Notes under the pieces: generated by a model
The model's input: the letters and a program-made list of their open reading frames with translations, nothing else
Told to the model about the DNA's origin: nothing
The model's database searches: none
Shown here: in pieces, positions 26,623 through 35,806 of the stretch
Layout of the letters: each line of letters starts with the position of its first letter
How positions within the stretch are numbered: the first letter of the stretch is position 1
Source: an uncultured Clostridium sp.
GTDB taxonomy: Bacteria > Bacillota > Clostridia > Clostridiales > Clostridiaceae
Length of the DNA: 64,000 nucleotides
NCBI RefSeq assembly: GCF_900769625.1
Contig: NZ_CAAGHK010000022.1
Location: 1 to 64,000, forward strand
Direction: 5' to 3'
Translations under genes and position numbers: made by a program

Positions 26623-27117
26623 TTTGTATCTCCTTTATTATAACAAATTTGTGCTTTTTTTTAGAGTAGCATGAATGATAAGTGATGTAAATATAGTTTA
26701 AATATAATATTTGATGATAAAAAGTAAAATAATAACTAAAAAAATAAAATTTTTGTTGAATTAATAGCTAATATGTATTATCATATGAATAATTCATATT
26801 AATAATTAATCAAAAAAAATAAAGAAATAATATAACTTTGTACAATTTTTATACTATTATACACAAAATTTGAAAATTTAAAATCATTTAGATTAATTTA
26901 AAATCCACAATGAATTTATAACAATTAATAATGTTGATAAGAAATTTATTTGTAATTTTAGGACAAGTAGTTTGGAATATGTGATATTCAGTTTAAATAA
27001 TAAAATATTTATATAACAGAAGGAAAAAATATTAGGATAAAAGAAATCTAAATGAAAGAAATTTACAATTAATTTTAATGTGAAGAAAGAAGGTTACGAA
27101 GATTAGGAGGAAGAAAA
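26623..27117. other. A+T-rich intergenic region
   Basis: About 495 bp without a gene I can support, probably holding the promoters of the divergent flanking genes. I see no strong hairpin or repeat. Confidence 0.4.
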
Positions 27118-28431
27118 ATGGCTAAGAGAGAGAAGTTTTCTAGCAGAATTGGTTTTGTATTATCATGTGTTGGTGCAGCCATAGGGCTTGGAAATGTGTG
27201 GATGTTTCCGTATAAGCTTGGAGAAAATGGAGGAGCAGCATTTTTAATACCGTACTTTTTCTTTATTATTGTACTTGGTGTTACGGGTCTTATTGTAGAA
27301 ATGAGTTTTGGAAGAATGTACAAGCAAGGATCTTTAGGGGCAATAAGAACAGTATTTAAAGAAAAGAAAAAAAGCGGGGGATCAATATTATCCGTAATTC
27401 CTACATTAGGATTGATGGGAATATTCATGTTTTATACAGTAGTTATCGGATGGGTACTAAAGTACTTTTACATAAGTATTACTGGACAGATAAATAATAT
27501 AAATACAAATGAGTATTTTGAAGGATTTGCATTCAGTACAAGTTCACTTGGATGGCATTTTCTTGCAGTAGTTATAACATTATTAATCGTAAGTGTAGGA
27601 GTATCAAAGGGAATAGAAAAAATTAATAAGATAATAATTCCTTTATTATTTATAATATTTATTCTTTTAATGGTTAAATCATTCAGTCTTTCGGGTTCAT
27701 CAGCAGGAATAGCATATTTATTAAAACCACAATGGAATTACCTGTTACTACCAAAAACATGGGTAATGGCTATGGGACAAGCATTCTTTACAGTTTCAAT
27801 TACTGGATGTGGTATGGTTATCTATGGAAGTTATGCAGGGAAAGAATTTGATATGCCTGGATGTGCATTAAGTACAGCAGTTTTTGATACAATTTCAGCA
27901 ATTTTAGCAGCATTTATGATTATGCCAGCGGTATTTGCATTAGGATTAAATCCTACAGGTGGTCCATCATTATTATTTGTTACTGTTCCAAGCATATTTC
28001 AGACAATGCCTTTTGGAAATTTATTGAGTGCAGTATTTTTCTTAAGTATAATATTTGCATCAATTTCATCTTCAATATCAATGCTTGAGGGGCCAGTAGA
28101 ATCAATACTTACAATAACAGATTGGAACAGAAAAAAGACAACAATTATTGTAGCAGTTATTGGCTTTTTATTAGCTATACCAGTAAGTATAAATGGAGAC
28201 TTATTTAATAAATTTTCAGATTTTGTAACAATAGTATTATCACCACTTGGTGCAGTAATTACAGCTTTTGTATTTTACTATATGGTAGATGAAGATAAGA
28301 TTTTACATGCTGTAAATCAAGGTTCAAAAAGAAAAATAGGAAAATGGTTTGTTAAATTTGGAAGATATGTTTTTGTACCGGCAACTATAGTAATAATTAT
28401 TTTAGGAATTTTTTATGGCGGTATAGGCTAA
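27118..28431 (+). CDS. Sodium-dependent (SNF/NSS family) transporter
   Basis: A 437-residue symporter with about eleven to twelve hydrophobic segments. The first helix carries the family's Na+/substrate signature: FVLSCVGAAIGLGNVWMFPY. SITGCGMVIYGSYAG and SSISMLEGPVESI correspond to the unwound helices 6 and 8. Bacterial members carry amino acids such as tyrosine, tryptophan or alanine; the substrate here cannot be told. ATG 27118 follows AGGAGGAAG. A second, deleted copy of this family remains at 18091. Transcription probably ends at the hairpin at 28502. Confidence 0.9.
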   Translation: MAKREKFSSRIGFVLSCVGAAIGLGNVWMFPYKLGENGGAAFLIPYFFFIIVLGVTGLIVEMSFGRMYKQGSLGAIRTVFKEKKKSGGSILSVIPTLGLMGIFMFYTVVIGWVLKYFYISITGQINNINTNEYFEGFAFSTSSLGWHFLAVVITLLIVSVGVSKGIEKINKIIIPLLFIIFILLMVKSFSLSGSSAGIAYLLKPQWNYLLLPKTWVMAMGQAFFTVSITGCGMVIYGSYAGKEFDMPGCALSTAVFDTISAILAAFMIMPAVFALGLNPTGGPSLLFVTVPSIFQTMPFGNLLSAVFFLSIIFASISSSISMLEGPVESILTITDWNRKKTTIIVAVIGFLLAIPVSINGDLFNKFSDFVTIVLSPLGAVITAFVFYYMVDEDKILHAVNQGSKRKIGKWFVKFGRYVFVPATIVIIILGIFYGGIG

Positions 28432-28501
28432 AATATACATATAAATTTGAAGAAAACAAATTGAAATAATAAAAATAAATAATCTTAAGATGTTATCTCA
28501 T

Positions 28502-28552
28502 ACCTATAGACTTTGTAGTTTTAAAAGAATGTTTAAGTCTATAGGTTTTATG
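28502..28552 (+). terminator. Hairpin after the SNF transporter gene
   Basis: ACCTATAGACTT (28502-28513) pairs perfectly with AAGTCTATAGGT (28535-28546) across a 21-nt loop and is followed by TTTTATG. The large loop makes it a moderate terminator. Confidence 0.55.
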
Positions 28553-28583
28553 TTTATCATGGAATTTAGATATATAAATAAAA

Positions 28584-28614
28584 AGATGATTTCCTTTTAA
28601 TACAGAAATCATCT
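28584..28614 (-). terminator. Hairpin after the minus-strand membrane protein gene
   Basis: AGATGATTTC (28584-28593) pairs perfectly with GAAATCATCT (28605-28614) around an 11-nt loop. On the minus strand it is followed by TTTTTATTTATAT, so it can end transcription of the gene at 28644-29279. Confidence 0.65.
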
Positions 28615-28643
28615 ATGATAATATTAATAAATAATTGCGTTAA

Positions 28644-29279
28644 CTAGCCCATAAAGTTACATAAGAAAGTATAATGTTTTCTTAGTTCTGAATTATACCA
28701 GTCTGTATGGATAGTTGAAATATATCCGTCTATAAGTTTTTTTATTATAGTATCTTTTGTAAATTGAAGATATAATGAGCAACAGAAAAACAGTATTATT
28801 CCTAAAACAAGAATATTTTTTGTTGTAGAATTTGAAATATTAAATAAGCATAGAGATAATCCGCTCAAGATTACGCCAGTAATAGTTGCATATGTTCCAA
28901 ATTCAATTTTTTTCTTTGTTTCAACGATGTCTTTTTTTAGTTTATCAACAGTATGTACATCTTTAAAGAATACCTGAAGCCTGTCCTTATATACTTCTAA
29001 GAATTTTACTTGTATGTATGAATAGTATTCAGGATTATTTATTTCTTCTACATTCATGCACATTACAAGTGGATAATCATATTCGGTGATTTCTTTATAC
29101 ACAAATTCATCTCTTTTTTCCATGCTTGGAATTCTAACAAGCAGTTTTCCATCGTGATCAACAATTAATGTATAATTATTATTTACAGAACCAATATATG
29201 AGTCACGTATTATTTCTAATGCCTGTATTTCATGCTGGTTATTTGAAGCATGATTGTTAAGAATATCTATAATAGTCAT
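28644..29279 (-). CDS. Hypothetical protein with two membrane segments
   Basis: A 211-residue protein. The first 125 residues are soluble and mixed alpha/beta with charged ends (LLVRIPSMEKRDEFVYKEIT, VDKLKKDIVETKKKIEF). Two membrane segments follow at about 136-155 (ATITGVILSGLSLCLFN) and 160-180 (ILVLGIILFFCCSLYLQF). A 30-residue tail contains DGYISTIHTDWYNSELRKHY. I do not recognise the family. ATG 29279 follows AAAGGAG. It is divergent to the holin-like gene. Confidence 0.7.
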   Translation of the reverse strand: MTIIDILNNHASNNQHEIQALEIIRDSYIGSVNNNYTLIVDHDGKLLVRIPSMEKRDEFVYKEITEYDYPLVMCMNVEEINNPEYYSYIQVKFLEVYKDRLQVFFKDVHTVDKLKKDIVETKKKIEFGTYATITGVILSGLSLCLFNISNSTTKNILVLGIILFFCCSLYLQFTKDTIIKKLIDGYISTIHTDWYNSELRKHYTFLCNFMG

Positions 29280-29373
29280 GTAAAAGCTCCTTTCATATTA
29301 GTAATCTGTTACTACTATTATAGCATTTTACCAATTATAATTAAATACATAAGAAATACAAGTGTGAACATAA

Positions 29374-29694
29374 ATGATAGTTATATCATATAATGCTATA
29401 CAGGAAACTGTATTAGTATACAAAGAAAGTGTGGATGAATTAATGGAAATAATGCAGTATATCACACAAAATGCTCTTGAATTAATTCCTGTTCTTTATA
29501 TATTAGGGATGATTTTGAAAAATACTGAAAGAATCAGTGACAGATATATTCCGGTAATTCTTCTTACTTTTGGTATAGCAGGAGCTATTGCAATAATGGG
29601 ACTGAATATTGAAGCGATAATTCAGGGAGTATTGGTTACGGGTGCAACAGTATATGCAAATCAGCTCGTAAAGCAAAAGGGGAAAGACAAGTAG
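29374..29694 (+). CDS. Holin-like protein (phage holin 5_2-type)
   Basis: A 106-residue protein with three hydrophobic segments (LELIPVLYILGMIL, YIPVILLTFGIAGAIAIMGL, IIQGVLVTGATVYANQLV) and a Lys-rich tail (KQKGKDK). This order matches phage holin family proteins common in clostridia, often outside prophages. The real start may be ATG 29443 (MEIMQYITQNALELIPVLYI), since family members begin there; no decisive ribosome site separates the two. No endolysin or other phage gene is adjacent. Confidence 0.7.
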   Translation: MIVISYNAIQETVLVYKESVDELMEIMQYITQNALELIPVLYILGMILKNTERISDRYIPVILLTFGIAGAIAIMGLNIEAIIQGVLVTGATVYANQLVKQKGKDK

Positions 29695-29719
29695 TGCAGG
29701 AACTTTCATAAATATAGAT

Positions 29720-29754
29720 AAGATTTTATTGGATTTTCAATAAAATCTTTTTTG
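29720..29754 (+). terminator. Terminator after the holin-like gene
   Basis: AAGATTTTATTG (29720-29731) pairs with 29738-29749 around GATTTT and is followed by TTTTTGC. Confidence 0.8.
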
Positions 29755-29968
29755 CTTTAGATGAAGTATTTATAAGAAACACAGACTAGAACGCAGCTTA
29801 ATTAGATAGAGAAATTGAGATAAATACATTAAGATATATAATATTAAGCATAACCAATATAATTATCAGGAAATACTATTATAGTCATAGTATGTGGTTA
29901 CAAAATGTTACTGATATAATTCGTACTGTAATGGATATATTTTAGTATTTTGTAATTTGATAAAACTA

Positions 29969-30022
29969 TTGACAAGGTGTTATGTAAATGTTATCATAAA
30001 CACACAGAACAAGTAGACAAGT
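29969..30022 (+). promoter_or_regulatory. Promoter and possible operator of the udp operon
   Basis: TTGACA (29969-29974) and TATCAT (29992-29997) are exactly 17 bp apart, a near-consensus sigma-A promoter. Right after it, around the expected start of transcription, ACAAGT occurs twice (30009-30014 and 30017-30022) with a 2-bp gap. A related ACAAGT lies before the GntR gene (37409-37414), so this may be the repressor site. Confidence 0.75.
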
Positions 30023-30073
30023 TAGAATACAACTTAAAATATTGTGTAAATAATTGATTTTGGAGGGATTGAA

Positions 30074-30859
30074 ATGAATTATTCAGAAGGTTCAGGAAAA
30101 CAGTATCATATAGCTGTAGGCGAAGGTGAAGTTGGAAGATACGTAATACTTCCAGGAGATCCTAAGAGATGTGAAAAGATTGCAAAACATTTTGAAAATG
30201 CAGTACTTGTTGCAGATAATAGGGAATATGTAACGTATACAGGATATTTAGATGGAGAAAAAGTAAGTGTAACATCGACAGGAATCGGTGGACCATCAGC
30301 AGCAATAGCATTAGAAGAATTAGTAAAATGCGGAGCAGATACATTTATCAGAGTTGGTACATGTGGCGGAATGGAACTTGATGTAAAGGGTGGAGACATC
30401 GTAGTAGCAACTGGTTCAATAAGAATGGAAGGTACAAGTAAAGAATATGCACCAATTGAATTCCCAGCAGTTGCAAACTTTGATGTGGTAAATGCACTTG
30501 TTGATGCAGCTGGCACATTAGGAAAAAGATATCACACAGGAGTTGTACAATCAAAAGATTCATTTTACGGACAACATTCACCAGAAACTAAACCTGTAAG
30601 TTATGAATTAGAAAATAAATGGAATGCATGGCTTAGATGTGGATGTTTAGCATCTGAAATGGAAAGTGCAGCATTATTCGTAGTAGGAAGCTACTTAAGA
30701 GTACGTACTGGAGCTTGTTTCTTAGTTATTGCAAATCAAGAACGTGAAAAAGCAGGATTAGATAATCCCCAATCTCATGACAGTGAAGAATCAATCAAAG
30801 TTGCTGTTAAAGGATTAAGAAACATGATTAAATTAGACAGGCAAAAAGCAGCAAAATAA
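30074..30859 (+). CDS. udp: Uridine phosphorylase
   Basis: Phosphorolyses uridine to uracil and ribose-1-phosphate. The 261-residue protein belongs to nucleoside phosphorylase family I: phosphate site LPGDPKRCEKIAKHF, GIGGPSAAIALEEL, RVGTCGGMELDVKGGDIVVA, and the substrate loop LASEMESAALFVVGS. ATG 30074 follows TGGAGGGA. It is the first gene of nucleoside block 1 behind a strong promoter. A hairpin separates it from the broken nupC. Confidence 0.92.
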   Translation: MNYSEGSGKQYHIAVGEGEVGRYVILPGDPKRCEKIAKHFENAVLVADNREYVTYTGYLDGEKVSVTSTGIGGPSAAIALEELVKCGADTFIRVGTCGGMELDVKGGDIVVATGSIRMEGTSKEYAPIEFPAVANFDVVNALVDAAGTLGKRYHTGVVQSKDSFYGQHSPETKPVSYELENKWNAWLRCGCLASEMESAALFVVGSYLRVRTGACFLVIANQEREKAGLDNPQSHDSEESIKVAVKGLRNMIKLDRQKAAK

Positions 30860-30865
30860 TAAAAA

Positions 30866-30902
30866 AATGTTTTAGGAAATTTCTCAGATTTTCTAAAACA
30901 TT
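30866..30902 (+). terminator. Hairpin between udp and broken nupC
   Basis: AATGTTTTAGGAAA (30866-30879) pairs with 30889-30902, one mismatch, and is followed by a T-rich tract. It could end or process the udp mRNA, so genes beyond might be less expressed. Confidence 0.45.
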
Positions 30903-31057
30903 AAATGAAATTTTATTTCAGCACAAAATAAAAATTACATAACTATTATAAAGGAAAATTAATCAAATATCAAAGAAAAATTGAGAAATATTATATAGTT
31001 ATGCAGACGTGGTTAAAAAATAAGTTGGAAAAGATTTATGGAGTGGAGAGTTACGTT

Positions 31058-31788
31058 ATGAAAATAATTATAAGCCTTATGGGCATTCTTGTGGTATTAG
31101 GATTGATGTTTTTATTATCTTCAAATAAAAAAGAAATTCCATATAAAACTGTTATTAAAGCTTTAGGAATTCAATTTGTAATTGCATTTTTACTTGTTAA
31201 ATTCCCTCTTGGAAGATTAGTTGTTTCAAAAGTATCAGATGTTGTAACAGCAGTATTAAACTGTGGTAAAGATGGATTAACATTTGTATTTGGAAGTCTT
31301 GCTGATGGTGGAGCACCAACATGATTTGTATTTGGTATACAGACGCTTGGTAACATAATTTTCGTATCAGCATTAGTTGCAGCATTATACTACCTTGGAG
31401 TTGTTGGATTCATAGTTAAGATAATAGGTAAAGCAGTCGGTAAAGTACTTGGTACAAGCCAGGTTGAAAGTTTTGTGGCGGTTGCAAATATGTTCCTTGG
31501 CCAGACAGAAAGCCCAATATTAGTAAGTAAATACTTAGGTAAGATGACAAAGAGCGAAATTGTAGTTGTATTAGTTTCAGGTATGGGAAGTATGTCAGCA
31601 ACAATCATTGGAGGATATACAGCACTTGGAATTCCAATGGAAATGAAATATTTACAGCTGGACAGCTTTTAGGAAGCAAATTAATTTTAAATGAATTCGT
31701 TGCATATGAAGCATTAGGTGCAGTAATAACTTCATTAAGCTACAGAACAGGATTAATATTATCTGAATCAATAATTATAGTTAGTTAA
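31058..31788 (+). pseudogene. nupC: Broken nupC (nucleoside transporter) copy
   Basis: Homologous to the intact CNT transporter at 37797 but with three lesions. From ATG 31058 (MKIIISLMGILVVLGLMFLL) the frame meets TGA at 31322-31324, where the intact copy reads on into FGIQTLGN. It resumes to GYTALGIPME at about 31642. Then about 320 bp are missing and the frame shifts, giving TAGQLLGSKLILNEFVAYEA and YRTGLILS. Finally the last 40 or so residues are replaced by ESIIIVS*. It cannot make a full transporter. Confidence 0.9.
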
Positions 31789-31895
31789 AGGAGAGAATTA
31801 TTTATGGAACATTATAATTCATAAAATGGAGCTGTAGATAATTTTGAGATTTATAACCTTAATGATATTTATGATAAGGAAGGATGATTGTAGTT

Positions 31896-33086
31896 ATGAA
31901 AAAATATAATAGAATTTTTACAATAGTAATAGACTCACTTGGAATCGGTCAGATGGATGATGCTAAGGAATATGGTGATGTTAATGTAGATACATTAGGT
32001 CATATTGCAGAATCAGTAGACAGCTTGAAGATACCTAATCTTCAAAAGCTAGGATTAGCTAATTTACATCCTATAAAACATGTAGAAAAAGTTAGCAAGC
32101 TTTTAGGATATGCAATGAAGATGAGGGAAGCAAGTGTTGGTAAAGATACAATGACAGGACATTGGGAAATGATGGGTCTTCATATAACAAAACCATTCCA
32201 GACTTTTACTGATACTGGATTTCCAAAGGAATTATTAGATGAATTAGAGGCTAAAACTGGTCATAAGATTGTTGGAAATAAGAGTGCAAGTGGAACTGAA
32301 ATTTTAGAAGAACTTGCAGATCATCAAATGAAAACTGGCGATATGATAGTTTACACCTCAGCTGATTCAGTACTGCAAATCTGTGGTCATGAAGAAACTT
32401 TTGGATTAGATGAGCTTTACAGATGTTGTGAAATTGCCAGAGAACTTACTCTTAAAGATGAATGGAAAGTTGGCAGAGTTATTGCTAGACCATACGTTGG
32501 AGATAAGGAGCATGGATTTATACGTACAAGTAACAGACATGATTATGCATTAAAGCCATATGGTACAACAGTACTTAATGTATTAAAAGATAATAATTAT
32601 GATGTTATATCTGTTGGAAAGATAAGTGATATATTTGATGGAGAAGGAATAACAGAAAGTCATAAGTCAAAGAGCTCAGTTCATGGAATGGAACAGACTT
32701 TAGAAATAATGGATAAGGACTTTAAAGGATTATGTTTTGTTAATCTTGTTGACTTTGATGCTTTATGGGGACATAGAAGAAATCCAAAGGGATATGCAGA
32801 AGAATTAGAAAAATTTGATGTTAATTTAGGAAAAGTTTTGGATAAGTTAAAGGACAATGATTTACTAATAATAACTGCCGACCATGGAAACGATCCTACA
32901 TATAAAGGTAGTGACCATACTCGTGAATATGTACCATTCTTAGCATATTCACCTTCAATGAAAGGTCATGGAATATTAGAAACTTGTGATAGTTTTGCTG
33001 CTGTTGGGGCAACAATTGCTGATAACTTTGAAGTGAAGATGCCTGAAAATACAATTGGAACTTCAGTTTTAGATAAATTAGATTAA
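31896..33086 (+). CDS. deoB: Phosphopentomutase, copy 1
   Basis: Interconverts (deoxy)ribose-1-phosphate and (deoxy)ribose-5-phosphate. The 396-residue form starts at ATG 31896, with AAGGAAGGA 11-12 bases upstream, and equals the second copy in length; an ATG at 31884 would overlap that site. Alkaline-phosphatase-superfamily metal sites are visible: TIVIDSLGIGQMDDA, the catalytic Thr in GKDTMTGHWEMMG, and TADHGNDPTYKGSDHTREY. Against copy 2 (39185) I count about 32 amino-acid differences. Some DNA tracts are identical. Confidence 0.95.
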   Translation: MKKYNRIFTIVIDSLGIGQMDDAKEYGDVNVDTLGHIAESVDSLKIPNLQKLGLANLHPIKHVEKVSKLLGYAMKMREASVGKDTMTGHWEMMGLHITKPFQTFTDTGFPKELLDELEAKTGHKIVGNKSASGTEILEELADHQMKTGDMIVYTSADSVLQICGHEETFGLDELYRCCEIARELTLKDEWKVGRVIARPYVGDKEHGFIRTSNRHDYALKPYGTTVLNVLKDNNYDVISVGKISDIFDGEGITESHKSKSSVHGMEQTLEIMDKDFKGLCFVNLVDFDALWGHRRNPKGYAEELEKFDVNLGKVLDKLKDNDLLIITADHGNDPTYKGSDHTREYVPFLAYSPSMKGHGILETCDSFAAVGATIADNFEVKMPENTIGTSVLDKLD

Positions 33087-33117
33087 TAATTAATCAAAAG
33101 ATAGGTTGGTGGAAAGA

Positions 33118-33933
33118 ATGAACAAAGACAATTTAAATAAAGTATGTAAAGAAGTAAAAAAAGATATCATCGAAATGATATATGAAGCAAAATCAGGTCA
33201 TCCAGGTGGATCTTTATCATGTTCAGAAATTATGACTTACTTATATTATGAAAAAATGAATGTAAGTCCAGAAAACTCTAAAGATGAAAATAGAGATAGA
33301 TTTGTATTAAGCAAGGGTCATGCAGCTCCAGCATTATATGCTGTTTTAGCAGAAAAAGGATACTTCTCAAGAGATGAACTTCATAGTTTAAGAAAAACAG
33401 GAGGTTTATTACAAGGGCATCCAGATTCTAAGCATGTAAACGGGGTAGACGTATCTACTGGTTCATTAGGACAGGGAATATCAAATGCTGTTGGTATGGC
33501 ACTTGGACTCAGAGCATTAAATAAATCATCTAAAGTATACACAATTTTAGGTGATGGAGAACTTCAAGAAGGTTTAGTATGGGAAGCTTCAATGGCAGCT
33601 TGTCATTACAAACTTAACAACTTAGTTGCTATCATTGATAACAACGGATTACAAATTGACGGTAAAAATGAAGAAGTAATGAACATCAATCCAATAGATG
33701 ACAAATTCAGAAGTTTTGGATGGAATGTTGTCTTATGTGAAGATGGAAATGACTTTGATTCAATAGATAAAGCATTTACAGAAGCTGATAAGTGCAGCGA
33801 TAAGCCAACTGTAATTATTGCAAAGACTGTAAAAGGTAAAGGTGTAAGCTTTATGGAAAACGAAGCAGGATGGCACGGAGCAGCACCAAATGAAGAAGAA
33901 AAAAATAAAGCAGTAGAAGAAATTCTTGCATAA
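33118..33933 (+). CDS. Transketolase, N-terminal subunit
   Basis: Thiamine-diphosphate-binding half of a split transketolase, 271 residues from ATG 33118. TTG 33106 and GTG 33109 lie upstream but overlap the GGTGG site. Marks are EAKSGHPGGSLSCSEI, RFVLSKGHAAPALYA, STGSLGQGISNAVGMALGLR and the ThDP motif LGDGELQEGLVWEA with IIDNNGLQIDG. It pairs with the next gene to move two-carbon units between ribose-5-P, xylulose-5-P and other sugars. Position after deoB routes ribose phosphate from nucleosides into glycolysis. Confidence 0.93.
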   Translation: MNKDNLNKVCKEVKKDIIEMIYEAKSGHPGGSLSCSEIMTYLYYEKMNVSPENSKDENRDRFVLSKGHAAPALYAVLAEKGYFSRDELHSLRKTGGLLQGHPDSKHVNGVDVSTGSLGQGISNAVGMALGLRALNKSSKVYTILGDGELQEGLVWEASMAACHYKLNNLVAIIDNNGLQIDGKNEEVMNINPIDDKFRSFGWNVVLCEDGNDFDSIDKAFTEADKCSDKPTVIIAKTVKGKGVSFMENEAGWHGAAPNEEEKNKAVEEILA

Positions 33934-33952
33934 TATAAAGGAGAAGTTTGAA

Positions 33953-34876
33953 ATGGGAAAAGCAACAAGAGAATCATATGGAATAGCGTTAGTTGAACTT
34001 GGACATGAAAATGAAAAAGTTGTAGTTTTAGATGCAGACCTTTCAAAATCAACTAAGACAAATGGATTTAAAAGTGAATTCAAAGATAGATTTTTTAATG
34101 CTGGAATAGCAGAGCAGAACTTAATGGGTATGGCAGCTGGTATGGCAAATGTGGGCTTAATTCCTTTTGCAAGCACTTTTGCAGTGTTTGCCAGTGGAAG
34201 AGCATTTGAAATAATTAGAAACTCGATATGTTATCCAAAAGTTAATGTTAAAATTGCTGCTACTCATGCTGGAATAACAGTTGGTGAAGATGGAGGTTCA
34301 CATCAGTCAGTTGAAGATATAGCACTTATGTGTTCACTTCCTAATATGACAGTAATAGTACCAGCAGACGACAGAGAAGCAAGAGCAGCAACAAAGGCAG
34401 CATCTGAAGTTGAAGGTCCTGTTTATTTAAGATTTGGAAGATGTAACACTGAAGATATTTTTGATGAAAATTATAAATTTGAAATTGGCAAAGGTGTTGA
34501 AATCAGAGAAGGAAATGATGTAGCAATAATTGCAACAGGAATGATGGTTCAAAAAGCTATTGAAGCAGCAAAAATGCTTGAAACTGAAGGAATCAAGGCG
34601 AGAGTTATAAATATTTCAACAATCAAGCCAATAGATAGAGAAATTATTATTAAAGCAGCAAAAGAAACAAAAGGAATAGTAACTGCTGAAGAACATTCTA
34701 TAATTGGTGGTCTTGGAGCAATAGTATCAGCTGTTGTATGCAGCGAATGTCCAACAAAAGTAAAAATGGTTGGAATTCAGGATACATTTGGTGAATCAGG
34801 AACTCCCGATGAATTAATGAAAAAATACAAACTTACAGCTGAAGAAATAGTTTTAAAAGCAAAAGAAATATTATAA
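33953..34876 (+). CDS. Transketolase, C-terminal subunit
   Basis: The second half of split transketolase, 308 residues. ATG 33953 is chosen because AAAGGAG stands 9 bases before it; an earlier ATG at 33926 would overlap the previous gene. It shows the pyrimidine-binding domain (VVVLDADLSKSTKTNGF, NAGIAEQNLMGMAAGMA with the catalytic Glu, ITVGEDGGSHQSVEDIALM) and the C-terminal domain (DVAIIATGMMVQKAIEAA). The gap to the N-terminal half is 19 bp, consistent with balanced synthesis. Confidence 0.93.
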   Translation: MGKATRESYGIALVELGHENEKVVVLDADLSKSTKTNGFKSEFKDRFFNAGIAEQNLMGMAAGMANVGLIPFASTFAVFASGRAFEIIRNSICYPKVNVKIAATHAGITVGEDGGSHQSVEDIALMCSLPNMTVIVPADDREARAATKAASEVEGPVYLRFGRCNTEDIFDENYKFEIGKGVEIREGNDVAIIATGMMVQKAIEAAKMLETEGIKARVINISTIKPIDREIIIKAAKETKGIVTAEEHSIIGGLGAIVSAVVCSECPTKVKMVGIQDTFGESGTPDELMKKYKLTAEEIVLKAKEIL

Positions 34877-35033
34877 AAGATTAATATAAAGTAAATATGA
34901 GCAGTTAGTATTTTCATTATGTCAGAATATAAAATAAAGTTTGCAATTTAGATTATGAATAAATAAAATGCATAGAACTTAAGAATTTAAGAACTTAAAA
35001 TTTAGAGAATTAAAGAATCTTGGAGGAATAAAA

Positions 35034-35741
35034 ATGAGTATACATATTAATGCAAAATCAGGAGATATAGCAGAAAGCGTATTATTACCAGGAGATCCAC
35101 TAAGAGCTAAGTTTATAGCAGATACTTTCTTAGAAGATGTAGTGTGCTACAACGAAGTAAGAGGAATGTATGGATTTACAGGAACATATAAAGGAAAGAG
35201 AATTTCAGTTCAAGGAACAGGAATGGGTATACCATCAATGTCTATTTATGCAACTGAACTTATTCAGGAATATGGCTGTAAGAACCTTATAAGAATAGGG
35301 ACTATGGGGGGATATCATGATGATGTAAAAGTAAGAGATGTTGTAATGGCAATGTCAGCCTGTACAGATTCAAATCTTAATTTAACAAGATTCCAAGGAA
35401 GAACTTTTGCACCAACAGCTAACTTTGAATTATTAAAGACAGCTTATGATATAGCAGTTGAAAAAGGAATAGAACCTAAAGTTGGTTCAATATACAGTTC
35501 AGACGTATTCTATGGAGATGACAATGAAGATTGGAAGAAATGGGCTGCCTTTGGATGCTTAGGAGTTGAAATGGAAGCAGCAGGGCTTTATACAGTTGCA
35601 GCAAAACATCATGTAAAGGCATTAGCAATAATGACAGTAAGTGATCACTTTATTACAGGAGAAGTAACAACTGCTGAAGAAAGACAAACAACATTCAAGA
35701 ACATGATGGAAATAGCTCTTGATACAATTGTAAATCTTTAA
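35034..35741 (+). CDS. deoD: Purine-nucleoside phosphorylase, hexameric type
   Basis: Phosphorolysis of (deoxy)inosine, guanosine and adenosine. The 235-residue protein has the DeoD signature LLPGDPLRAKFIADTF, the phosphate loop GTGMGIPSMSIYATELI, RIGTMGGYHDDVKVRDVV, and the base/ribose site LGVEMEAAGLYTVAA, with the catalytic Asp in VSDHFITGE. ATG 35034 follows TTGGAGGAA. It complements the trimeric PunA at 40461, which generally does not accept adenosine. The 157 bp before it are rich in short AACTTAA/AATTTAA repeats. Confidence 0.95.
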   Translation: MSIHINAKSGDIAESVLLPGDPLRAKFIADTFLEDVVCYNEVRGMYGFTGTYKGKRISVQGTGMGIPSMSIYATELIQEYGCKNLIRIGTMGGYHDDVKVRDVVMAMSACTDSNLNLTRFQGRTFAPTANFELLKTAYDIAVEKGIEPKVGSIYSSDVFYGDDNEDWKKWAAFGCLGVEMEAAGLYTVAAKHHVKALAIMTVSDHFITGEVTTAEERQTTFKNMMEIALDTIVNL

Positions 35742-35806
35742 TTTTAAAAAACACAAATATAAAAGAAAAGTGTAATAAAACCATTTTAGTTAAGGAGTAT
35801 TGTGGA

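Noticed and set aside
29374..29694. Prophage indicated by the holin-like gene
   Set aside because: No endolysin, structural, integrase or other phage gene is nearby; single holin-like genes are common in clostridia.
30106..30516. Long antisense frames opposite udp (also opposite tkt, cbiL and cbiH)
   Set aside because: These are mirror frames of A+T-rich coding DNA with Ser/Pro/Leu-rich nonsense sequence and no ribosome sites.
31001..31324. Intact 107-residue small membrane protein
   Set aside because: It is the first third of nupC cut by an in-frame stop; homologous sequence continues past it.
33106..33117. TTG/GTG starts extending the transketolase N-terminal subunit
   Set aside because: They overlap the ribosome site; ATG 33118 is better placed.
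34975..35025. Short direct repeats of AACTTAA/AATTTAA before deoD suspected as CRISPR or regulator sites
   Set aside because: Units are short and irregular, without spacers; simple A+T-rich repetition explains them. No CRISPR array was seen anywhere in the window.
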